From Fuerstiella sp. (GTDB taxonomy: Bacteria > Planctomycetota > Planctomycetia > Planctomycetales > Planctomycetaceae): a DNA stretch of 64,000 nt. Location of the stretch: NCBI GenBank assembly GCA_014238335.1, contig JABABI010000023.1:19757-83756 (forward strand), written 5' to 3'. The position numbers and the translations under genes are program-made. Shown here in pieces: positions 20,382-29,296 of this stretch (positions are counted from its first letter, which is position 1; every line of letters starts with the position of its first letter). The notes under the pieces are model-generated. The model had not been told where the DNA came from. It did no database searches and worked only from the letters and a program-made list of their open reading frames with translations.

Positions 20382-21248
20382 TTACTGCGCAGGCTCAAGC
20401 ACGGCGAACACGGGGCAGTGGTCGGACGCCATCGGTTCATCGATGACCCGCGTTTCGACGATTCGAAACTGCTCCGTCGGTCGAAAGAAAATGTAATCGA
20501 TGCGACTGCGGGGATTGCTTGAGGGCGCAGACGGAGCCGCCGATTTGTCAATCGCGTTCGTCCAGCGCTGCTGCAGAACAGTGACGGGTTCTGCATCCGG
20601 AGTGGCATTCATGTCTCCGGCCAGAATTGTCGGCAGCTTTCCCGATTCATCGGCAAACAATCTGTTGATGGCATGTGCCTCGGCGACTCTGTCTTCTGCC
20701 ACATTGTGCTGAAAATGAGTGCTGATGAACCGCAGCGGTTGATCGTTCGGGCCGCGCACGGTCACAGCGATCGCTCCTCGAGGATAAGTCGTACGCTCCG
20801 CCGTGCTTTCGGTGTACGGCAGCGGCTGAATCAGCACGTCCAGAATTGGCAGTCGACTCAGGACGGCGTTACCGTACAAACCGCCCTGGTAATGCTGAGT
20901 CGGTCCGTAACGGACGGCCATGTTTGTCAGTTGTCCAAGCTGTTGTGCCTCGTGCTTTCGCCCGGACCGTTCGACACCGACATCCACTTCCTGCAAAGCC
21001 ACAAGGTCCGGTTTTAATCGATTGATCACTGCCGCCAGTCGCGGGATATCGTAGACCCCGTCGTTGCCCTGACCGTAATGAATGTTGTAACACAGCACTC
21101 GGATGGACGGCGGCTCCTGACCGACACCTGTCGCCGCCGTAGTCCACACAGCGACAACGGCGATCGCCAGCGGCGCACAACGAAACGCTGCTACGTTCAA
21201 GCCTTTGAAATTTGAAAAACGATGATCAGCAATAGAATAACGATACAT
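20382..21248 (-). CDS. Endonuclease/exonuclease/phosphatase family protein
   Basis: This 288-residue secreted EEP-fold hydrolase shows all the expected motifs: YNIHYG and LQEVD (metal-binding Glu), YGNAVLSR, STHFQH, GDMNATP (Asp/Asn), RIDYIFF and the terminal SDHCPV (Asp-His). An N-terminal hydrophobic stretch (CAPLAIAVVAVWTTAATGVG) acts as a signal peptide or anchor. A GAAAGGAC ribosome binding site upstream supports ATG 21248. Such proteins may be phosphodiesterases, sphingomyelinases or nucleases; the substrate cannot be told. It follows the frameshifted membrane gene by 27 bases on the same strand. Confidence 0.92.
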   Translation of the reverse strand: MYRYSIADHRFSNFKGLNVAAFRCAPLAIAVVAVWTTAATGVGQEPPSIRVLCYNIHYGQGNDGVYDIPRLAAVINRLKPDLVALQEVDVGVERSGRKHEAQQLGQLTNMAVRYGPTQHYQGGLYGNAVLSRLPILDVLIQPLPYTESTAERTTYPRGAIAVTVRGPNDQPLRFISTHFQHNVAEDRVAEAHAINRLFADESGKLPTILAGDMNATPDAEPVTVLQQRWTNAIDKSAAPSAPSSNPRSRIDYIFFRPTEQFRIVETRVIDEPMASDHCPVFAVLEPAQ

Positions 21249-21275
21249 TTTGCAACGTCCTTTCTGAAATTGTTC

Positions 21276-21823
21276 TTACGGCCACATCCCGCCAAAAATT
21301 GCTGCGGTGATGACGCTGTAAACGATGCCGTCCTGGACGTCCATCAGAATGCCTCGCCGAGACGTGCCGAACAGATGTTGTGCGGCATGAACGCAAAGCA
21401 GTGAGCCAGAATGGCGGCGGCTCCGGTGACCTGAAAAACTTTGCTGAAAGCCGCTCCCGGATCCAGCGGCCCGCAGTAGGCGATAAATACAGCCGTCACG
21501 AAGTAAAACAGAAACGTCAGATCGAGATTGCACCCCATGCTGGAAGCCGTACCCCATAAAGTAACCGTGTCCCATGGGCCGCTGTCGACAGCGGCCTTGA
21601 CTGTTTCGTCTTCCCGCTCTTCTTTTGAGCGGTCACAGGCTAATACGTAGCGACCAGGCGGCAGGTTCAGCTCTCCCAGTTTCCTGATGTTTTCGGCCTG
21701 GTCTGGCGAAGCAGCCCAGGCCGAATTGTGGGGACCGATGATCACCCATGACACAAAACGGCCAAAGAAGATGGCGACGGCGGATGCCAAAATCGGCATC
21801 CAGAGTGCGAAGAGCTCACTCAT
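21276..21823 (-). pseudogene. Small membrane protein with a frameshift
   Basis: From ATG 21823 (AGGA ribosome binding site) the frame reads a membrane protein with an N-terminal helix (LWMPILASAVAIFFGRFVSWV), two further hydrophobic segments (LTFLFYFVTAVFIAYCG and VTGAAAILAHCFAFM) and a stop after SARLGEAF. One frame over, directly after that point, the sequence continues MDVQDGIVYSVITAAIFGG and ends WP, which looks like the missing last helix. Restoring one base at about 21344 (TTCTG-ATGGAC to TTCTGGATGGAC) joins the two as GEAFWMDVQDG. So this is a one-base deletion, or an assembly error, in a conserved-looking planctomycete membrane protein of unknown function. It starts 4 bases after the DMT transporter stop. 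Confidence 0.65.
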
Positions 21824-21827
21824 GATT

Positions 21828-22859
21828 CTATTCCTGTGGTGAAGGCCCCTTGCGTGTTGATTCGGATTCGGCGACAGGTGTCACATCGTAATTCTGTCGA
21901 CCGTATCGCATGATAACCAGTCCACCAAGAATCAATCCACCACCAAACAGCTGAGCAGTTGTCGCAGATTCACCGCGAGTCAGCCATGCCGCCATGATCG
22001 CGATCAGTGGAATCAGATTCTGAATGATGGCAGCATGTGCCGCACCAGCATGACGGACGCCGAAATTCCACATCGGCAGCGCCAGTCCACTGGAAAGAAT
22101 GCCCGCGTAAGCAATTATCAGCCAGACATCGACAGACTGCAGCGCGGACATGCTTTCTTCGTAACGCCCCACGGCAAACAGAAGATGGAGTGGCAGGGCA
22201 ATCACGGCCGCCGTCGCAGACAACCTCAGCGGTGAAATCGATTTCAGCATCGGCCGACTGACGACAGTTGCTCCGGACCAAACCAGCGCCGCAGCCAAAA
22301 TGCTGAGATTCCCCGCCAGGTATTCTGAGCCCGCTGCAACGTCACCCTTCTGCAGCGCTACAATCACAGTACCTGACAGTGCGACCAGTAACCCACACCA
22401 CGCCAGACGCAGCAGTTTTTCGCCGATAAATAATCGGGCCAGCAGGGCTGTCCACATCGGTACGGTCGAAATGATCAGTGCCGTATTGCCGGACGTTGTT
22501 CTGGCAATGCCCAGCAGAAACAACAGCTGGTATATGCCGGAAACGACGATGCCGTAGATCAGTATCCGAGTTCGCGATACACCCGGCTTTGAGCGGTGAC
22601 CCCGACGATGTTCTCTCAGTGCTAAGGCCCCCAGTACACAGGCTGAGATCGTCAGGCGCACGGCGTTGAAGACGTACGGATCCAGCTGATCCAGACCGGT
22701 CTTCATGATTGGGATATTGATCCCCCAGATCAGGACGACCCCCACGAGTGCAGCGTCCGGCCCATAGCTGACCCGGCAGGACGCAGATGTGGCCGTGGGT
22801 GTCGAGGTTGCCAAGAGTGATACCCGATTTCGCGCCGTGGAAGGTTTGAGCAGCCACAT
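21828..22859 (-). CDS. EamA/DMT superfamily transporter
   Basis: This 343-residue inner-membrane protein has about ten hydrophobic helices in two EamA-type halves. The first half begins VGVVLIWGINIPIMKTGLD and the second LSILAAALVWSGATVVSRP. ATG 22859 is chosen because AGGG lies 6 bases upstream; an upstream TTG would add a non-hydrophobic leader. It ends in a polar tail. Members export metabolites or amino acids; the cargo here is unknown. It heads a likely operon with the frameshifted membrane gene and the EEP gene. Confidence 0.9.
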   Translation of the reverse strand: MWLLKPSTARNRVSLLATSTPTATSASCRVSYGPDAALVGVVLIWGINIPIMKTGLDQLDPYVFNAVRLTISACVLGALALREHRRGHRSKPGVSRTRILIYGIVVSGIYQLLFLLGIARTTSGNTALIISTVPMWTALLARLFIGEKLLRLAWCGLLVALSGTVIVALQKGDVAAGSEYLAGNLSILAAALVWSGATVVSRPMLKSISPLRLSATAAVIALPLHLLFAVGRYEESMSALQSVDVWLIIAYAGILSSGLALPMWNFGVRHAGAAHAAIIQNLIPLIAIMAAWLTRGESATTAQLFGGGLILGGLVIMRYGRQNYDVTPVAESESTRKGPSPQE

Positions 22860-23190
22860 GGTGCCCTGAGCTGACACACACAGATCAGCAGCATGGCCCG
22901 CTTGTTCTTCAAATTTCGACGGGATTCGCAATTATGCGATTTCGCCAAACTGATCGAAATTCGGCCATTGTCTGGGACCATTTTCCTGTTCTCGTGAACC
23001 GTTGCGGCTCCCGAGCACGCTTGTCTTCAGCCTGGATGACGTTCTTCACGGCCACGAATCAGCGTAGTTCGCCGCAGCCAATGATACCTTCCCAGCACCC
23101 GAGTGACTCCTCATCGTGTGCCTGATCGCGCAGAATAATGGAAGTCCGGAAAGCAGTTCGTCTGTCAGTGGATATTTGGTGGAGGTTGAT
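22860..23190. other. Divergent intergenic region
   Basis: About 330 bases between the leftward transporter and the rightward PQQ-propeller gene. Apart from the GGAGG ribosome binding site at 23181-23185, no RNA gene, repeat or supported CDS was seen. Confidence 0.5.
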
Positions 23191-24492
23191 GTGGTTATTC
23201 GATCGTTGTTGTTACTTGTCGTCACTTCCGCCACCGTAGTGGCCGACAGCTGGCCGCAGTGGATGGGACCCGGACGCGACAACGTCTGGCGCGAATCGGG
23301 GATCGCTAAGAAGTTTCCGGACGGCGGGCCAAAAGTTCTGTGGCGGACGCAGATCGCCGGCGGTTTCGCCGGACCCGCGGTGGCAGACGGAAAAGTGTTC
23401 GTCACAGACTACGTGACCAGCGATAACGCCAAGGTCGCTAACTTCGATCGTAAGGAATTCACCGGCACGGAACGTGTGTTATGCCTTGACGAGTCATCCG
23501 GCAAGGTACTGTGGCAACACGAATATTCGGTCAGCTACACCATTTCGTACCCCTCCGGACCACGTTGCACACCAAACGTAGACGGTGACCGAGTCTACAC
23601 GCTGGGCGCAGAAGGCCATCTGTTCTGCTTCGAGATCCTGAGCGGCGATGTCGTGTGGCAGAAGAACCTTAAAAAAGACTACGGTGCAAAGACTCCGTTG
23701 TGGGGATACGCGGCTCACCCTTTAATCGACGGCGACAAGCTGCTGACTCTTGCCGGAGGGACGGGCAGCCACGCAGTCGCATTAAACAAATTGACAGGCG
23801 CGGAAGTATGGCGAACGGGAACATCGCCGGAACAGGGTTATTCGCCGCCCACAATTATCAAGCACGCGGGCGTGCGTCAGTTGTTGCTGCTGCGTCCGGA
23901 CGCGGTCACCTCGGTGGACCCGGAATCGGGCACGGAATACTGGTCGGTTCCATACAAGGCATCCAGCGGTTCGATGATCATGTCACCCGTTGTTGCGGGC
24001 GAGTACGTATACGTCGCCGGGTTTAACAAACAAAGTGTGATGATCAGAATGGCGTCCGACAAACCCGCCGCCGCGGAGATCTGGCGCGGCAAAAAGAACA
24101 TCATCTGCCCTGTGAATGTTCAGCCATTTTTGGTGGACGACGTGCTGTACGGCTTCGATCAAAAGGGAGTCATGCGCGGCATCAGAATCCCTGACGGCGA
24201 ACGACTGTGGGAAACTACCGACGTACTCGGTCGACGCCCGGCCGATTCCGCAACAGCTTTTATTGTGAAACACGAAGATCGTTTCTGGTTGTTCAACGAA
24301 CTCGGTGAACTGATCATCGCCAGGCTGTCTCCGCAGGGATTCGAAGAAATCGATCGCGCGAAAGTCATCGAACCCAGTAATGTCGCGTACGGACGTGACG
24401 TTGTCTGGAGCATGCCGGCCTTTGCCAGCAAACACGCGTACATTCGCAACGACGACGAAATCATCTGCGTGGATCTGGCTGAAACAAAGTAG
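23191..24492 (+). CDS. Secreted PQQ-like beta-propeller protein
   Basis: This 433-residue exported protein is a PQQ-like/BamB-type beta-propeller. The GTG at 23191 is chosen as the start because GGAGG lies 5 bases upstream and it opens the signal peptide VIRSLLLLVVTSATVVADS; the open frame reaches further back without these features. The planctomycete marker WPQWMGPGRDNVW comes first, and propeller blades recur as LCLDESSGKVLWQ, FCFEILSGDVVWQ and VALNKLTGAEVWR. No PQQ-ligating or catalytic residues are evident, so a structural or binding role is more likely than a dehydrogenase. A beta-helix protein gene follows after 52 bases. Confidence 0.9.
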   Translation: MVIRSLLLLVVTSATVVADSWPQWMGPGRDNVWRESGIAKKFPDGGPKVLWRTQIAGGFAGPAVADGKVFVTDYVTSDNAKVANFDRKEFTGTERVLCLDESSGKVLWQHEYSVSYTISYPSGPRCTPNVDGDRVYTLGAEGHLFCFEILSGDVVWQKNLKKDYGAKTPLWGYAAHPLIDGDKLLTLAGGTGSHAVALNKLTGAEVWRTGTSPEQGYSPPTIIKHAGVRQLLLLRPDAVTSVDPESGTEYWSVPYKASSGSMIMSPVVAGEYVYVAGFNKQSVMIRMASDKPAAAEIWRGKKNIICPVNVQPFLVDDVLYGFDQKGVMRGIRIPDGERLWETTDVLGRRPADSATAFIVKHEDRFWLFNELGELIIARLSPQGFEEIDRAKVIEPSNVAYGRDVVWSMPAFASKHAYIRNDDEIICVDLAETK

Positions 24493-24544
24493 AACCACCA
24501 GTAGCCACGCCTTAATGACTCTCCCTCACAGAAATGGTATCCCG

Positions 24545-25672
24545 ATGAAAACAGCGCTTCCCCTGATCGTGTTTCTGTCCGTCACCCATTTGAGCTTTGC
24601 CGCCGATGCGGTCCTTTCCGGAGCACGGTCGGCCATTGACGCCAGTCAGTTCGCCAGTCTGCAGGCGGCGTTTGATGCCGTTCCGGAAGGTGGAGGTCTG
24701 GTGAGACTTCCGGCGGGTGACTTTGAGATTACCGAACCGTTACTGCTGCGGCGTGGTGACGTTCGCGTGGAAGGCGCCGGTTCAGCAACAAACATCATCA
24801 ACCGCAACCAAAACGGCAAGTCCGCGTTGATCGTGCAGCACGCCGATGGCCAGCAGGTTAAGAAAGACGAACGCCTGTGGCGGGTCAATCTGACGAACTT
24901 TCGTATTACCGGCAACGAAAAAAGCGGACACGGCATTGAAGCCATTCTGATTGAAGAGATTTTCGTACAGGGAGTTTCGGTGTCATACTGCGGCGGTGAC
25001 GGCATCAGGCTGGATCACTGCTACGAAGACCCCCGCGTCACCGACTGTCTGATTACCTACAACAAAGCTGTTGGCCTGAATCTGCTGGGATGCCACGATA
25101 TCGTTGTGTCTTCAAATCAGTTCGAAGAAAACCAGGACGCCCTGCACTGCATCGACAGTTTCAACATTTGCATGACCGGCAACTGTGTGGACGATCATCT
25201 GGGTAAAGGTGTTCTGATCGAAAACACTTACGGATCAGTTCTTTCCGGCAACATGATCGAAGAATGCCAGGGCACGGCCGTGACTCTGGACCGCGACTGC
25301 TACGGCATCACGATCAGCGCCAACGTAATTGCTCATAACGGCGAAGGAGTCGACCTGGTTGATGCTCACGGTTGTGCTGTCAGCGCAAATACATTTACGC
25401 TCATGAAGAATCATGCGCTGCGGATCGGCGAGCACAGCGGGCGCATCGCAGTAACAGGAAACAGCTTCTGCAACAGTTACCTGGGAGACGGTAAAATCAA
25501 ACGCAAAGAGGGAGATCGCCAGGCGGGCGGTCTTGTGCTGCAGTCCACCAGCCATATTTCTCTGACAGGAAATGTATTCTCCGGACTCAGCACCGCAGCC
25601 GTGGCGATACGGGGTGAGACCTCAGGAATTACGTCATCGGCCAACGTCACTGTGGAACGAGCGGACGAGTGA
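24545..25672 (+). CDS. Secreted right-handed beta-helix protein
   Basis: This 375-residue exported protein has a signal peptide (LPLIVFLSVTHLSFAA) from ATG 24545. A pectate-lyase-like N-terminal start (FASLQAAFDAVPEGGGLVRLP) is followed by many NosD/parallel-beta-helix coils, seen as repeated SGN/SAN/TGN turns (VLSGNMIEECQG, ISANVIAHNGEG, ITGNEKSGHG). Such folds occur in polysaccharide lyases, hydrolases and epimerases; catalytic residues could not be placed. Co-orientation with the PQQ-propeller gene suggests one transcript. Confidence 0.88.
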   Translation: MKTALPLIVFLSVTHLSFAADAVLSGARSAIDASQFASLQAAFDAVPEGGGLVRLPAGDFEITEPLLLRRGDVRVEGAGSATNIINRNQNGKSALIVQHADGQQVKKDERLWRVNLTNFRITGNEKSGHGIEAILIEEIFVQGVSVSYCGGDGIRLDHCYEDPRVTDCLITYNKAVGLNLLGCHDIVVSSNQFEENQDALHCIDSFNICMTGNCVDDHLGKGVLIENTYGSVLSGNMIEECQGTAVTLDRDCYGITISANVIAHNGEGVDLVDAHGCAVSANTFTLMKNHALRIGEHSGRIAVTGNSFCNSYLGDGKIKRKEGDRQAGGLVLQSTSHISLTGNVFSGLSTAAVAIRGETSGITSSANVTVERADE

Positions 25673-25855
25673 CCTTTCCATCGCCGACGTCACCAGCACG
25701 CATTCGACCACTTCCAAACAACCTGCCAATGAGCGGCCAGGATTGGGGATTGATCGACTGGTGCAGAAAGATCGTTCACGTCGTCCTTGCATGATTCGGT
25801 CGACAATGTCAATTTGTTATTTGATCCGCCGCAGATTGTTTCGCGAAAGCTCCAG

Positions 25856-28009
25856 ATGTCGTTCGGTGCACGATTATTTACTGCAGTCTCCCGGGTCATG
25901 TCTGTGGTCCTCCTTGTTGCGATCGCCGTCATACTGTTGCGCAGTAAGAACGATCCGCACGCAGATCTTCTGATCAATGCAGACCTTGTGGACAGGAATG
26001 AGCACGGTGAGATCAACGTGCTTCGGTTTAAGAGGTTCGAACCCTCTGCGCGGCGGTTCTCAGACCTGCGCTCCCTGCGACAACTGAGCATCAAGGACGC
26101 GTCGATAGCAACAGACGTGGCCGAGGCCATTGGCAATGTTGCCGGACTCCGGTGCCTGTCTCTGGCGGGCAGTGAATTCGATAACGGCAGCCTGTCTGTG
26201 CTGAATCGGTTGCCAGAGCTCCATACGCTGGATCTCAGTCGAACCCGGACCGCCGCCGGTCTGTTGCGTTCGCTGAAACTGACTTCGATCCAAACTCTGG
26301 AATTGAATGGCTGCCCCTGGGTGAACGATGATCTGCTGCTTCACCTGCAGGCGTACTCGACACTGCAATCTCTGGAACTTTCCGGCACTCAAATCACTGA
26401 CGAAGGGGTCCGTCTGCTGCTGAAACTGCCCGATCTTCGGTGGTTGAATCTGTCCGATTGTGGAGCCATAGGGACCGAATCTCTGAGTATGCTTTCTGGT
26501 GTACCCAGCCTCAGGCATCTGAACATATCGGGGCACAATCTCAGTGTAGAGGCAGCCTTTCGATTCCAGAAATCTCGTCCGTCGACAACTCTGAATATTC
26601 CTCTCAATGAGTTTCCTGAAATGGCTCCTATTCTTGAACGTTCGGAAAGAGCTCAGGAGGTGCTGTTCATTCACGGACTTCAAAGCCTCAGCGTCCATGA
26701 TGCCACAGGTGTTGACTATTCCGTATTGAAGCAATTTCCTGAACTAAGAACGCTGCACCTGACCGGTCGCGGATTGAATGCTCAGACAACGTCGTTTATT
26801 TCCGACATGAAACAGCTTGAGTACCTGGACATTGATGGCGCCAACGTGACGGACAACTGCCTGCAGCACGTGTCCGGCGCTACGAATCTGACATCGCTGG
26901 ACCTGTCCGGCACGTCCGTTTCTGACGCGGGTATGTTGCATCTGCTTCCACTGACAAAGCTGCAGGTACTCGACCTGTCCGGAACGGACATCACAGCAGA
27001 CGGTCTGGAGGTCGTTTCACGGCTAAAAACACTTCGGTATCTGGATATTCGTGGCGTTTCACTTTCTGTTCGTGGCCTGGAAATTCTGAACACTCTGCCG
27101 AACATCAGCGGTACGCTGGACCTGTCTGTGGCCAACGTCGCTCGGCCCGATCTTGAAGTCCTGCGTGGAAAGCCCTTCAAATCCGTTAGTCTTTCGGGGC
27201 ACTCACTCATGCCGTCAGAGCAGGCCGTTTTTGCCACATGGACGGATTTGGAATCACTGGATCTCAGTCACTGCGGGATCACCGGAGAGGATCTGAAGCT
27301 GTCGGCAAACAGCAAGCTGAAGGTTCTTCGGCTGAATGGCGCCATGATCATGGACTCAACATTGCAGGCAGTGGAATTTCCTGATTCACTTGCAAACCTC
27401 ACTCTGAGCGACACCTCTGTGACAGGAGAAGACCTGACCGTACTGCGACCTCTTGACCTGTGGTCACTGGATCTCAGCAGGACTTCACTGTCTGAAAAGG
27501 GGGTGATCAATGCATTCGCATTGAAACCTAATACTCTGATTCTGAACGGAATCAATGTGGCGCCCGAACTGACGGAAATCCCCGCAAGTCACGACGGTAT
27601 CGAGTGCATCATGATTGATACAGCGTCTCCTCTGTTAGACTCAATTCGAAAGGCTGCGGGAGCAGAACGGTTGCAGCGACTGCACCTGTATGACGCCACG
27701 GACCGTGATCTTGCAGCGAAAAAAACCGCTGAGTTCGCACATGTTTCCACACTGACCTTCGTCAACGGAAGATTCGAAAACGACAGCTTTCAGCATCTTC
27801 TCGAGAATCGTTACCTTCATTCGCTCCACTTGATCAACTGCGCGCTCAGCCACGATGCCATACTCTCCATCGGACAATTGTCGTCACTTAACGAACTGCA
27901 GATCGTTGGTGCCAGCGAGTTGCGCGAGACAGTCAAACGCCACGTGGCTGAGCTTCTGAAACAAAATCCTGCACTCCATGTGTCGATGACACCCGGCGAC
28001 ACTCCGTGA
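25856..28009 (+). CDS. Membrane-anchored leucine-rich repeat protein
   Basis: This 717-residue protein has one N-terminal membrane segment (VMSVVLLVAIAVILL, about 14-28) and then LRR units almost to the end, with a consensus close to LxxLDLSGTxVTDxGL and a spacing near 24 residues (LTSLDLSGTSVSDAGMLHL and LQVLDLSGTDITADGLEVV are the cleanest pair). Repeats in 240-290 and 600-700 are more degenerate. The membrane segment suggests the LRR domain is outside the cytoplasm, in a binding role. ATG 25856 is chosen to put the anchor at the N terminus. The partner is unknown. Confidence 0.85.
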   Translation: MSFGARLFTAVSRVMSVVLLVAIAVILLRSKNDPHADLLINADLVDRNEHGEINVLRFKRFEPSARRFSDLRSLRQLSIKDASIATDVAEAIGNVAGLRCLSLAGSEFDNGSLSVLNRLPELHTLDLSRTRTAAGLLRSLKLTSIQTLELNGCPWVNDDLLLHLQAYSTLQSLELSGTQITDEGVRLLLKLPDLRWLNLSDCGAIGTESLSMLSGVPSLRHLNISGHNLSVEAAFRFQKSRPSTTLNIPLNEFPEMAPILERSERAQEVLFIHGLQSLSVHDATGVDYSVLKQFPELRTLHLTGRGLNAQTTSFISDMKQLEYLDIDGANVTDNCLQHVSGATNLTSLDLSGTSVSDAGMLHLLPLTKLQVLDLSGTDITADGLEVVSRLKTLRYLDIRGVSLSVRGLEILNTLPNISGTLDLSVANVARPDLEVLRGKPFKSVSLSGHSLMPSEQAVFATWTDLESLDLSHCGITGEDLKLSANSKLKVLRLNGAMIMDSTLQAVEFPDSLANLTLSDTSVTGEDLTVLRPLDLWSLDLSRTSLSEKGVINAFALKPNTLILNGINVAPELTEIPASHDGIECIMIDTASPLLDSIRKAAGAERLQRLHLYDATDRDLAAKKTAEFAHVSTLTFVNGRFENDSFQHLLENRYLHSLHLINCALSHDAILSIGQLSSLNELQIVGASELRETVKRHVAELLKQNPALHVSMTPGDTP

Positions 28010-28011
28010 CG

Positions 28012-28206
28012 TCAGGTGCCCGATGAATAAATCAGACGGGCGAACCCTGACACTTCCGTCAGATCAGAATTCGCCAAAGTCGTCAGCATGGTTCGGGACT
28101 CCAGAGATTCAAATGCCGGAGAACTTCTGCGCAGATTTTTCCGACTCGAGCGACCGATTTTGCAGAAGCGTCGTTTGAACGTGGTCAGCGACGTGGCAAG
28201 TCGCAT
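28012..28206 (-). CDS. LEPR-motif mini-protein or surface-protein remnant
   Basis: This 64-residue ORF has a basic N terminus followed by FESLESRTMLTTL. That matches the planctomycete LEPR-type leader (FExLExRxxL) normally found at the start of very large secreted surface proteins and thought to act in their export. A GGAG stretch precedes ATG 28206. Here the ORF ends after 30 further residues, 3 bases past the converging LRR gene's stop. It is either a truncated giant-protein gene, perhaps cut by a rearrangement that brought in the LRR gene, or a real leader-only peptide. No downstream remnant was found. Confidence 0.5.
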   Translation of the reverse strand: MRLATSLTTFKRRFCKIGRSSRKNLRRSSPAFESLESRTMLTTLANSDLTEVSGFARLIYSSGT

Positions 28207-28227
28207 AAGTTCGCTCCGGTTATAATT

Positions 28228-28605
28228 ATGTGCTTCTCGCTCGCTGCCTTTTCGGCCCTGGTATGCGTGTATGACGTGAACTTGAGTCCGTCCACAATGG
28301 ATATCCTACAATCTGCCGAACTTAATCCAGTCTGCTCAAGCGTCATCGAAACGGGTGGCGTTCCCTTATTGATTCAAGTGAAGACGGTGACAACTATAAT
28401 TGCTGTGATAGTCATGATCACTCTGGTATACACACGATGCCGAAGGGTGCTGTTCGTTGCGGCAGTCACGCAGTTCTCCCTGCTCGCAATGCTGAATACC
28501 GGCATGCAGACTCCCGGCTGCGACTACAAACTTCCGTGGCAGACAGTACACCCCAACGAACTAACGCCAACAGACCTGGTGTTGCGTGTGTACTGCCAAG
28601 AATAA
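28228..28605 (+). CDS. Small membrane protein, unknown
   Basis: This 125-residue protein has an N-terminal hydrophobic segment (MCFSLAAFSALVCVYDVNL), a strong central helix (VTTIIAVIVMITLVY) followed by a basic RCRR turn, and a third hydrophobic stretch (VLFVAAVTQFSLLAMLNTG). The pattern LNPVC...LIQVKTVTTI loosely recalls DUF5658-like small membrane proteins. The start lies 21 bases from the divergent LEPR-motif ORF, so both would share a very short promoter region. No good ribosome binding site is visible. It is not assigned to a family. Confidence 0.5.
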   Translation: MCFSLAAFSALVCVYDVNLSPSTMDILQSAELNPVCSSVIETGGVPLLIQVKTVTTIIAVIVMITLVYTRCRRVLFVAAVTQFSLLAMLNTGMQTPGCDYKLPWQTVHPNELTPTDLVLRVYCQE

Positions 28606-29296
28606 ACACTTCACCCCGTAAGTGAAGGTGGCCACGGAATCGCTGTTTTCGCGCCGCCATTTCAATGTCTGGACCATCGGCAGGAAACCCACATCTCGAC
28701 CAGCATGCCTATACTACTCACGTAATAAAACTCAAATGTACCAGGTGGCAGTCACAGGGAGAGCCAAAAAACGGTCCGAACAGCTGACTCGGCAGTCAAA
28801 AGACCCGGGCTGCTTTAAATCGAGGCACCAGAATTCGTCCGTGACGGCCGGCAGCGGCGAATTCAGTCCAGACAGCAATCTGGGCTGACCGTTGATGTCT
28901 GAATCTGGGTGGCTCTGCCAGTGAGGGCTTATCGCAGCCCTTTTCATTCAGTGAGCCCGGAATTCTGCGGCGGTATGGCTGCCATACGTGGCGGACTAAA
29001 GCCATCGCAGGCCATTTGGCCATCCCCTTTGGTATCGTCGGCTTTGCAACGACGATCGGTCACCAGGATGACTGGATACGATTCGCTCGAAATGAGGCGA
29101 ATCATGTCTGATAATTACGAAAAACTGGCGGATTTACGCAAGACACTCGACGCCATGCTCGGCATCATTTAGCGTGCTGCACCTCTGCTACGACTTGCTA
29201 TTTACTGCGGTGCCACGCCGAAGCTCCAAGGGAACCACAGCCGGAGGCTTCTGCCACGCTGACGCTGTCCCCTCTAAACTCACACTGAGGATCTCC
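28606..29296. other. Long intergenic region with a terminator-like hairpin
   Basis: Nearly 700 bases with no supported CDS or RNA gene. It contains the terminator-like hairpin at 28924-28944. A short open frame ending at 29172 is weak. The bases before 29297 form the leader of the SGNH/dehydrogenase gene. Confidence 0.5.
28924..28944 (+). terminator. Rho-independent terminator candidate
   Basis: Stem AGGGCT/AGCCCT with loop TATCGC leads straight into TTTT. It could end the transcript of the small membrane gene at 28228-28605, some 320 bases upstream, or an unrecognised small RNA in between. Confidence 0.5.

Noticed and set aside
28909..29172. Plus-strand ORF of 87 codons ending in DNYEKLADLRKTLDAMLGII
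   Set aside because: The last part looks helical, but there is no start signal or family match, and a terminator-like hairpin lies at its start.
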